This document shows, piece after piece, positions 55,150 through 64,000 of a stretch of DNA of 64,000 bases. Position numbers and translations under genes: made by a program. The stretch is from positions 21,511,823 to 21,575,822 of the forward strand of contig OZ018408.1 of assembly GCA_963969595.1 (NCBI GenBank), given 5' to 3'. This DNA comes from Neckera pumila. Lineage: Eukaryota > Streptophyta > Bryopsida > Hypnales > Neckeraceae. Under the pieces are notes generated by a model. It worked only from the letters and a program-made list of their open reading frames with translations, was not told where the DNA came from and searched no databases. Each line of letters begins with the position of its first letter. The first letter of the stretch is position 1.

Positions 55150-55675
55150 GCTAATAACTTTTGAAAGAATCCGGAAAGTGTAAATCTCAATGGTGAGAAT
55201 GTTCAATAAAACAATTAATATCTTTATTTTTTATTTTTAAGAATCAAGAGCAAAAAACAGCTTCATATATTTTTTCTACCTAAATTTTGGAAGAATCTAG
55301 AAATGAAAATCTCAATGGTAACAATGTCCTATTAAACAATTATTTTAACTGTAATTTTAATTTTTTTTAAATTGAGAGCAAAAGGCAACTTTGTAGGTTT
55401 TTTCTACCTAAATTTTGGAAGATTTGGAAATTGAAAATCTCAGTGGTGAGAATGTTTTATTTAACAATTAATACCATGAATTTTAATTTTAATTTTCAAA
55501 TTTTCAAAATTGAAAGCAAAAGACAACTTCATATGCTTTTTTCTACCTAACTTTTGGAAATTGTAAATTTATTAAGAATGTTCTATTAAACAATTAATAT
55601 CTTTTATTTTTATTTAAAAATATTTGAAAATCGAGAGCAACAGACAATTTAACATGTTTTTTTTACCTTCATTAT
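55150..55675. repeat. Degenerate 120-140-bp tandem repeat, about 4.5 copies
   Basis: Each unit contains TTTCTACCTAAATTTTGGAA, AAATCTCAATGGTGAGAATG, TATTAAACAATTAATA and GAGAGCAAAAGACAACTT. The CTACCT motif recurs at 55276, 55404 and 55543, and as TTACCT near 55662. AT-rich and non-coding. Confidence 0.75.
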
Positions 55676-56741
55676 CCACAATAAAAAAACTCTTCATTAT
55701 TTTTATCTCATTCTAAAGAACAAAATGGTTCAAATGTTGTTGAGTAGGTATCAATCTATATAATCTTCAAATATTAAATAAAATAATTTTTTCAAAATAT
55801 GTTTTTTTCTATTCAATTTGATATTGAAATTTAAAAAATCTAACTTTGGCAATACTTATTAGCTTGATTGACATGAAATAAAGATTCACAAATTATTATG
55901 ATGAATGGCATTTCCTCTAAGAATTTCATGTAAAAAGTCCAAATCATAAAGTCAAAGGAAGTTGCTTGAGTTCTAAAAAACAAATTTGGGCTCTTTGGTC
56001 CTTCATGGGTTAATTACAAATTGTTGGAATAAAAAATTTGATACAATCTTGAATTCTAAAAACTGTATGTTCAGTATTTAATTGAGAGTTTGGAATCATT
56101 AATATATTAAAAATTCTAGATATTAGTTTCTAACTAATAAAATTATTGAGTTCAATTATATTCATTATAGAAGACAAAGTCAAATTCCAAATGTCTCTAA
56201 GATAGGATTCAAACACATGAATTCTAACCATAAAATTATTTCAATAAGCAAATTCAGCCGTGGGATTTTCTATATCTTCAAATTATGGGAATTTCAATTC
56301 ACAAATGAATTGTATAGACTCAACTGCTTAAGAATATATATAGCTTCCACTTTTTCAAAATAGTGTCTACATATGATATTTGTAGTTATATAACGTGGAG
56401 GCTAAACTTGTGCCTATCATATTGTCAATGACATACTAATTTTTAACTCTCCTAGACTTGGATCTAGAAATCCCTTGCGCTATATCAAATTGTTATCACC
56501 AGACAATTCAAGGAAGGAGCAAGTACTGTTGAACCCTCCTACATTGGCCACCCTCCATGCCACAATGCCCCTATACTTCCCTCGAATGGCTTGAAGATCA
56601 GATACCAAATGATCATGCAAATTGTATTCATCTACTAGTGCCAATAGATCTTCAAAAAGAACATGAGGGATAAGCCAAACTACGTACCCTACATACTTCG
56701 TGATCTTTCTCCTTGGATATCACAAGCACCTCTTCAATACA
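55676..56741. other. AT-rich spacer
   Basis: No gene recognised. A TTAACCCATGAAGGACC terminus in reverse complement ends at 56013. It may close an element whose left end could lie near 55035-55150, enclosing the tandem repeat, but that end is not clear. Confidence 0.4.
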
Positions 56742-58810
56742 TTAAATATCCATTGCTCCTACATTGTTATCAATAATGATCGAGAGTTCTACAACACAAT
56801 ACTCACTAAGCGACGAAGATAACCCTTGCGACAAAGGGGTGTTTTTGTCAACGTTATGTCGAATTCTTGCTTCCCTAACAATTAGCCCATCTTCTATATC
56901 TAGATGGAGCATGTTGAAGATTTTAATAGAATACTTGCAAATCATTCTTTCATTTGCAATTGGACAATTGCATTGAGCCCATTCTGAATCAGGAGAATGC
57001 ACGTCCAAACCTTGGATTTGTTGTTGATAGAGGCCACCAAAGTGATGTCATCACCATCTGGGTAGAGTAAGACTTGTGAGTTTGGAATGGACTTTGCACG
57101 GATAATGGCAGATACTACTATAAATTCATGTTGAGTATTTTTTATGAATCCGAACTTCTTCAAATGAATATTGTATCAGTAATGTGATAGTACATATCCA
57201 ACCAAATGGTAGATTAACCAGTCTATACGCCTACTGTTGAAATTTTCCTTTGCAGAGTATATAATACTCTTCAACATTAGATGATATTTGGAGGGCCTGG
57301 AGGGCCGTTTCAAGCCTGTTCCCTAATTTGCCCAAATTTAGTGAACACCGGTACGGAAGTGTCAAAAAATTCAAAATTCAAAATTCAAAATTCAAAAAAA
57401 ATTTTTACCAAAATATCATTTTAAGAAAAAAAAAATTATTTATTTTTATTTTCAAAAAATGATGTGGAAATTGCTCGACCACATCAGCCAGCTACTGCTG
57501 CTACGTTCCCACAATCTGGGAATGTAGCAGACAACAGGGGAACTCGGAGCCCTCCAAGACCCCCAAATCTCATCTAATGATTCCCGTGATAGGATTCAAT
57601 AGCTACATTAGTATTCTGACCAGTATGTATTTATGTATTTTCATGAATGCAACAGCTAGAGGTCGTGTTGTAGCTAGATTATTCAATTGTTGATGTGCAC
57701 ACTCAATTGGAGAATTGCCATGTGACATTCTTTTGCTATATATTATATCCCCAAGCGCCTTGAGAATGAATGTTCAATTAGAGAATTGTTATGTGACATT
57801 CCTTTGCCATACTTTATGTCCTCAAGCGCCTTAAGAATGAATGTTCTTCTCCAACCATCCTAATAGAGCTTGGTGCCCACCTTGGAGCCCACCTTGGAGC
57901 CTTAGATTGCATTTTGTCTTTGAATTCTTGTAATATAGTTTGTAAATCATTCTCACATGTTCTGGAGATGATGAAAAACCAACTGGTATTCCATTCCGCC
58001 ATTTATCAAAGACCATGATGGTATACAATGGGTACTACATCACAATCACAAAGGGTTGTAAGAATTTTTCTAACAGTACACATTGAATTATAAATCATTT
58101 CATAATATTCAAAAAGTAAAGAGTTTTACTATATCATACAAAAATTTACCCTAGTTTCGGTAGTATTGAATGTGGCCTCAAATGCCAGTGTACTTCCTTG
58201 ACTATGTTTCACCATCATTTCAAATTGTCACTCTGTTTGTATTCCTAGCGTAAATATATTCTCTTTCATCCACATACTTATGCTCAAAAGATTGTTGGGG
58301 TGCTTTTGCCAAAGCTTTGATGCTTGCTTATTAGACAAGTTGTGCATATCATGGGGAATTATAAACGTGCCTCGCATAAAGTATGTTCAAAATCACCATG
58401 CCATATGCTTTGTGTTGGGCCATAATCTAGGATGGTGATAGTCCTAGACTCAACATTGTAGACAAGCGCTTTTTCATGTCATCAGAAAGAGTGTCACCCA
58501 TAGCATGGCAGAACCCTCATGTTCTTCTCTTGTAATAGTGTTCACCGTCTTTATTGATATGTTCTATTTGGTAGTAGATAATTTGGTAAAGACTATTGTC
58601 CAAATATGGTTGTTTGACAATGAACTCTCGTTGGCATTTACGCTTGATAGACAATTTGGACTGAGTTTTTCCTATGCATATTTTCTTGCCTCTTGAGGTA
58701 TTCTGTGTTCTAAATGCGTCATATTCCAAGATGACTTTCTTACCTTTTTGCTTTGTTTTCTCAACCACCTTCCTGCGTTTCATTTGGATAGAATGTAATA
58801 GGCCTTTCAT
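56742..58810 (-). pseudogene. MULE-type transposase with SWIM zinc finger, decayed
   Basis: Three reverse-strand pieces lie in the expected order. At 58810-58517 is an N-terminal DNA-binding-like region (KCQREFIVKQPYL, YQIEHINKDGE). At 58028-57814 is a transposase-core piece (YTIMVFDKWRNGIPVGF). At 57163-56742 is a SWIM-like zinc finger (SEWAQCNCPIANERMICKYS, then DIEDGLIVREA). The last two Gly/Cys-rich parts are in different frames (frameshift near 56990), and the final His expected in the CxCxnCxH SWIM signature is Tyr. A 305-bp MITE (57275-57579) has inserted between the core and the SWIM part. Inactive remnant; family assignment rests on these motifs only. Confidence 0.65.
57275..57579. 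mobile_element. MITE with ~30-bp terminal inverted repeats
   Basis: The left end CATTAGATGATATTTGGAGG is matched by the reverse complement of the right end, CATTAGATGAGATTTGGGGG, and the pairing continues for about 10 more bases to TGGAGGGC. 305 bp, non-coding. It contains a (TTCAAAA)n run at about 57367-57400 and lies within the decayed MULE transposase. Confidence 0.7.
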
Positions 58811-59481
58811 GTCTTAAGAAACTACTCCCGAGTGGTCTTCAAGACTAAAATGGCACCTATATCTGTAATATGAAGCTGAAATATGAGTTGTGAAAATAAA
58901 AATAAAATGAACAATAAAATTATTATTGCTATTGTTATACTTAAGAAGTTAATGCAGTTCAACAAATATACTATGATACATTACCTCATAGTAAACATAC
59001 ATGCAAATAAAACATAGGTGAAAGAAAGAGTGGTACAAAGTAGATGTGCATTTCATATGCATTTTCATGTGAACTTGATGATAGTATACCATTATACCAT
59101 TGTAGTCTAGAACACAATTCTTGTTTTCTCATAATGGTTGAGCATTTAAAACAATCACCTTATTCTATTGTTTTTATAATTTTTGGTACACAAAGTTTGG
59201 TCTATGCGATGAATGACATTCTGAATATAATACACCTTGCACCTTATAGGAGGGACTCAAGAACTGTTGTCCACAGATTGAACGCTGCAGAAGATCAACA
59301 ATACGTAGCCTTGGTGTAGTAGGCACTCTGTGGGAACACACTATTTCTGGATTGAAAACACAAATGGAGTGAACATTGCACCAAGGGAGTATTTATATAA
59401 CCGGAAGAGGGGCAAAAGGTTCTTCCTATTGTTCCCAATGAGATTTGCAACCTATGTACAAGGGAGAGAGACAGCAATAAC

Positions 59482-59817
59482 TTAGAGCATCTCTTACAGC
59501 CCTCCAAGTATCTCTTCTCCTCTATTTCTGGATGATAAGCAATCAATTCTAGTGTGTGTTAGGTTCGACCTTTACTTTTGCCCCCCAAATAAACCATATT
59601 TGGAGGGGACCTTTGTATTCACTACATGCTATATTTTCTCTTGGGATTAGCAATTATCATAGCTTACTTATTGCTTTTGCAAGTTCTATGACTTGTGATT
59701 GATTGGAAGTATATTTAGTGAGTTGTATTGTTGGGGATTCAAGTGGCCATCCTTTTTAAATTAAACAAATCTCAATTGAAGGAGCAATTTGTTTGAAGGA
59801 GCAGGAGATGCTCTTAC
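59482..59817. mobile_element. MITE-like element with GAGCATCTC termini
   Basis: Left end TTAGAGCATCTCTTACAGCC; the reverse complement of the right end reads GTAAGAGCATCTCCTGCTCC. About 335 bp, non-coding, with CCATATTTGGAGGGG inside. AGAGCATCTC-type ends are familiar from plant MITEs; no target-site duplication was resolved. Confidence 0.5.
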
Positions 59818-60167
59818 TCCATATAAGGTAACCGCACCTATTAGCGTCCATTTAAGTCATGAGGAGCAGACCATGAAGTTGGTGTGGAAAACAAATGGAC
59901 AGGGAAGGCAAATGGAAGAGAGTGAGATGCAAAAAAAAAATACTCTGAAACATTATAAAATGGCTTCACAAATCTTGGTCAAAGAACAAGGTTGAAAAGC
60001 ACCTACTCCCAATTGTCAATGGACCCATTTCCAACCACAAGTCTTAGAGATCCAGTGGCCACAAAGCCACCTCATGGTTGGAGCTAAAATACTTGATGGA
60101 CAAATTGGGGGGCAATCATAGGGAATGGCTTTTGGTTTGTGGACGATAATGAATGTGGTTACCTTAA
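59818..60167. other. Spacer between two MITE-like elements
   Basis: No gene or supported repeat. Confidence 0.4.
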
Positions 60168-60679
60168 CTTAGACCATTTGCAATGCAACAGCGGTAAAAA
60201 GGCCCTGCAAGAGCAAATCGCGGGCTGTTCCGCGAGGCATGTACAATATCGATTCTTTCTTTGGAAAATTTGACCCAATGCAAAGCCGGCAATCCAAACG
60301 TCAAATGGACTTTTGGGTATTATAAAAAGAAAGAAAGAAAAAATTTACATCAAAAAAAGGGCTTTTCATGGAAACAAGGAAGGTTGTATTGATTAGTACA
60401 CATACCAATAAACTTTTCTTGGTATCTATTGGGTACTACTGCTTTTTGTCATGATGGCTCCCACAAATCAACTTGCTTATAATTTTCCCGGGGTAGGTAA
60501 AATGACAAAATATGCCAATCCTGGGGGTCGCATACCAAGCCCGTGAAAGTACCAAGCCCGTGAAAGTGGAGGTCTCCATACCGGTTGCATTGGAGCACAG
60601 TTTTAAATAAAAATTATCGTCCACCCTGCACAGTGCCAATACTGTGCGTGGTGCCAGGTTGCATTGCAGATGGTCTTAG
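60168..60679. mobile_element. MITE-like element with GACCATYTGCAATGCAAC termini
   Basis: Left end CTTAGACCATTTGCAATGCA; the reverse complement of the right end reads CTAAGACCATCTGCAATGCA. The TIR is at least 22 bp with two mismatches, and the element is about 512 bp. A 19-bp direct repeat, GTACCAAGCCCGTGAAA type, lies at 60533-60570. No coding capacity. Confidence 0.65.
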
Positions 60680-61696
60680 TTGTTGTACAGAGCACACGAA
60701 TACCTGTGGTGACTTTACTGTGCCTCATATTCCCAAGAATCTGGGATCCTTGAAAAAAGGAATCTACATTATTTTTGTCCTTGTGGAGCTGCCACAACAC
60801 CAAAGGAATCAAGATATTTTAGCTGTTCAGTAGCTGCTTGAAACACCCTTGAACCAATTCCTTCACTATTACGGAACTGCCTCAAATACCTCCGGAACAG
60901 CAATCCAGATTTCCAGATTCTTTCTGTGTACAAGCTTGAACTCATCTCAAGTAAGAGGTACCAAAAGCTACAGAAATAACACTGAACGTCGGAAGTTCTT
61001 GCAACCCATTGTCAAGAGCAGATTCTTCTCAAACCCTAAAGAGTGTTGCAAGGGTCTCCAGGAAGAGTGATTGATGAACAGCCTGTTGCATGCTGCACTA
61101 GTAAATGAATCAAAAACCGTAAAATACTGTAATCCAACACAATGTCGAGACCAGGTATAGATTTATTTAATTCAAAATGAGAATACATCGGAGTAGCTAC
61201 GTCCACGAGAACAAGACTGTAGCTCAACTTCTGTGGCACCCAGAAGCGTGTTATTTCTTTATTTCCTCCAGGGCTCTTCATGGCCTGAAAGCAACAAAAA
61301 TTACCTCCTCTCATGGATAATTAGCTCGAAACTCTTCCAATACTCATTCAAAACTCCTGCGCTATCAAAATTGTCCAATGCCTCAATTCAATCCGGTCAT
61401 CCATCCAGTCGATTGGTATTTCCGCGACTGAGGCCGGGGCAAACTGATCCCACGTCGAAACAGATCGCACGAAAAGTAAGAAAACGGGTAGGAGCAACAA
61501 GTTTCCTGATGTATCAGCAAAAAGAAATCTACCATACCGACTCACTCCAGCACCTTACAGTGGCTCTCATACTCCCAAAGATAAAGTGACATCTCTCAAT
61601 CTACCTCAAAATTGGCTAAGCTAACCTTTCCTAAATCAAAATACAACCCACAAGCGATGCGGTGACACAAAACCGTCCCGTAGGGCAACCAAAACT
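60680..61696. other. Spacer and presumed 3' flank of DiT1
   Basis: No gene recognised. The minus-strand flank of DiT1 (about 61500-61696) is likely its 3' untranslated region. Confidence 0.4.
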
Positions 61697-64000
61697 CTAC
61701 CACAGGCCCAAAAACTTCCACCAGACACCACCCACTGTCAGCCAGATGATGATGTTCACCACGCTGCACAGAAAACCGTAACCCCACCACTCAGACAGGG
61801 GAACGTAACCTGCACCGTAAAACACGGGAGCCGAACCGATGCCGTAGTGGGTCAAACCCCCCATCAGATTCGAAAGGAAAGACAACACCAGAGCTCCGAA
61901 CAGCGGGGGAGTGCCCAGAGCCGTCGATACCGACAGGAACGCCGTGAACATCGCTCCAATGTGAGCGGCACCGCTCGCAAAGAAGTAGTGAGAGTAGAAG
62001 TAAAGCAACACCAAAATTCCGAACGAAGCTTGCCAGGCCAGGCCAAGACCACCAACCACCTGACAAAAACAGCAGGCGAAACAAACAAACTCAACCTTCA
62101 CACACAATCAACCAAGACTGGACAACACTACCGATGTTCTCCTCAATCACAAACCATATAACATACTTCACTCCTGCCATTGAGTGCACTCAGGGACACA
62201 AACTTACGAACACTCGCTTTCGCATTCGCATTCCACCCAACCCACACCACCAGCTCCAAACAAACTCGTGCAATCTAGCAATGCAGCTGTCGAATATCAA
62301 GGTTCGTCTGGACGTTACCTTCACAACAGTCTGGCTGAACCAGGCGATCAAGCCGTACTTGTTCAAGTGCCCCGCCATGGCAATCAGGGCAGCGAACCAA
62401 GTCAGGGTGTCCCAAGCAACGGACTCGGCCAAGCACTCCTTCCACGTAACCACACCGGTCGTCAGAAGAACTGACAGGCCCAAAATGGCAGCAGAAACAG
62501 CATCCACACCCAAAGCGCCTCCGAAGATCCAAAGTCCAACCTGAAGGAAAAGTCGACAATAATCCACCTTTCATTAGCTTCAACGACTCCATGACCCGTG
62601 TCAAAACCACCTGGATACAAACTGGAATCAAGCCAAATAATTCGGAAGGAATCCAACTTCGGACACAACGTCCACGGAAAATAACGTCCTCCAGAGAGCC
62701 ATTTGCTTGCTTTGCTTGCCCGATGTGAACCTAAGAACTGGAATGTGCCCTAATGCACAAAATAAGCAATCGGCGTTGAACAGATGAATGACATGACACT
62801 AAGTAGGACCTATCAACTTCCTCACTTTCCTGAAAGATGCAGGTGGGAGACCTATTGAGTTAAAAATACCGTCAGGTCCCCCAAGAGGTTCTACTAAAAT
62901 TATCATAAAACTGTACGCATTCTCCATATTGCAGCAGTAAGGGACAGTTATCCGCACACAACAAATGGAATCTGTAAGAGGCACGGATTTACAGCCCACA
63001 CTACAGATACACAGAAGCAATGAAACCAAAGCACACCGTTGATTGAAGCACACAGAAACGTTGCAAGGCACTTCTCAGGGAAATGATGACACACCACAGT
63101 CACTCGAAAAGACAAGGAACAGCGGAGAAGCGTGACCTAATAACCCTAGAAACACAAAACGGGATCTGGGCGTGCAAACGTACCGTCGCGACCAGGGTGA
63201 CGGCCATGATCTTCTCGTTCTTCGACATGGAACCCATTTTAGACAAATTCTCCTCAGCCAGACGAGGCGCGTCAGGGCTGCTCTTCACCGACGGAGGGTA
63301 GACCACGTACAGCAACGCGGGAATCACCAGCAGAGACACCACGCCCGGAACGAATGCCGCCACCGCCCAGTCCGTCCACGTGATCGTCTGACCGATCGCA
63401 TTCATCGCCAGGTTCACGCTCAAAGGGTTCGCCGCCATCGCCGTCAAAAACATCGCCGAAGTGACCACCGAAGTCTGGAAGCACGTCAGCATCAGCCAAG
63501 AACCCAGCTTGCGCTCCGTCCCGTCGCCCGTCCTGCTCCCGCACGCCAGGCAAAGCGCCTTCACCAACGGAAGGAAGATCCCACCCGAGCGAGCCGAAAC
63601 CGAAGGAATCGCAGGCGCCAAAAACGCCTCCGCGAATACCAGGCTGTACCCCAGACCCAAAGAAGTCTTCCCGAACAGCTTCACGAATTGGTACGCCACG
63701 CGGTTGCCCAGACCCGTCTTGATGAACCCCTTCGCGAAGAAAAACGCGAGCGCGATCAGCCAAGGGATCGGATCGCCGAACGCGCTGAACGCCGCCGCGA
63801 ACGTCAGCGTCTTCGTCAACACCGCCGCGCCCAAACCCATCAACGCCACGGCGCCCAAGGGAAGCGGCTGCGTGATGATGCCCACAATCGTCGCCAGGAA
63901 AATCGAAAGCAGCTGCCACGCATTCTTCGTCACGCCCGCCGGCACGGGGATCAGCCACACCAGCACGCCCACGGCGATCGACGCCGCCAGAGGCTTCAGC
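61697..64000 (-). CDS. DIT1: Chloroplast 2-oxoglutarate/malate translocator (DiT1-type), 5' truncated
   Basis: Inner-envelope dicarboxylate exchanger of the DASS family. It imports 2-oxoglutarate into plastids in exchange for malate, supplying carbon skeletons for ammonia assimilation and photorespiratory nitrogen recycling. Visible exons: 64000(partial)-63184, 62540-62319 and 62059-61697, joined in phase, giving about 466 residues; the transit peptide and first segment lie beyond the window. Landmarks: LKPLAASIAVGVLVW, FFFAKGFIKTGLGNRVAYQF, APAIPSVSARSGGIFLP, TSAMFLTAMAANPLS, VTWKECLAESVAWDTLTWFA, YFFASGAAHIGAMFTAFLSV, LTHYGIGSAPVFYGAGYVPL, and the C-terminus GVWWKFLGLW. The C-terminal GLW favours DiT1 over DiT2, but that split is not certain. 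About 11-12 hydrophobic segments are evident. The GC-rich exon 1 contrasts with its AT-rich surroundings. Confidence 0.93.

Noticed and set aside
63100..63183. Extension of the DiT1 open frame past 63184
   Set aside because: The protein similarity ends at VTLVAT, a GT donor follows at 63183, and the next exon continues the family sequence; the extra residues are intron read-through.
63272..63958. 228-residue open frame on the same strand in another frame
   Set aside because: Shadow of the GC-rich DiT1 exon 1; repetitive Gly/Arg/Asp composition and no family resemblance.

Overview
This window is nuclear DNA of a land plant. It holds spliced genes with short introns (about 60 to 550 bp) set in long AT-rich, transposon-filled spacers. 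The products include two chloroplast-targeted metabolic proteins: ketol-acid reductoisomerase with a transit peptide, and the plastid 2-oxoglutarate/malate translocator. The compact genes, the style of the transposase remnants and the weak similarity to flowering-plant intergenic sequence make a bryophyte, probably a moss, my best guess; this is inference, not proof.

Layout. 1-1.1 kb: broken Ty1/copia gag fragment and a 35-bp tandem repeat. 3.3-3.7 kb: dispersed repeat with a (CAAAA)n-type tail, with a second copy in opposite orientation at 32.2-32.5 kb. 4.6-12.1 kb (+): Rab3GAP catalytic-subunit homologue, about 20 exons. 12.7-13.0 kb: tandem duplication carrying a small insertion. 15.5-17.2 kb (+): exosome subunit CSL4, six exons, complete. 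17.7-21.8 kb: AT-rich repeats. 22.9-24.3 kb (+): F-box protein. 25-33 kb: gene-poor. 33.6-36.8 kb (-): decayed hAT transposase. 38.3-41.6 kb (-): MFS transporter. 42.5-49.4 kb: gene-poor repeats. 50.2-54.5 kb (-): complete 593-residue KARI, 11 exons. 55.1-60.7 kb: tandem repeat, decayed MULE/SWIM transposase and three MITE-like elements. 61.7-64.0 kb (-): DiT1-type translocator, cut at its 5' end by the window edge.

The genes do not form an operon-like unit. KARI (branched-chain amino acid synthesis) and DiT1 (carbon skeleton exchange for ammonia assimilation) both act in plastid nitrogen/amino-acid metabolism and share a strand, but 7 kb of transposon debris separates them. Rab3GAP (membrane traffic), CSL4 (RNA decay) and the F-box protein (protein turnover) are unrelated housekeeping or regulatory functions.

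The most unusual signal is a family of about eight 0.55-1.4 kb non-coding elements. They are bounded by the tetranucleotide TTAA followed by a shared inverted terminus close to CCCCTAAAGGnCC. This resembles piggyBac-type ends, which are not commonly described in land plants. I could run no searches or alignments. Exon boundaries come from reading splice signals, phase and protein similarity by eye.
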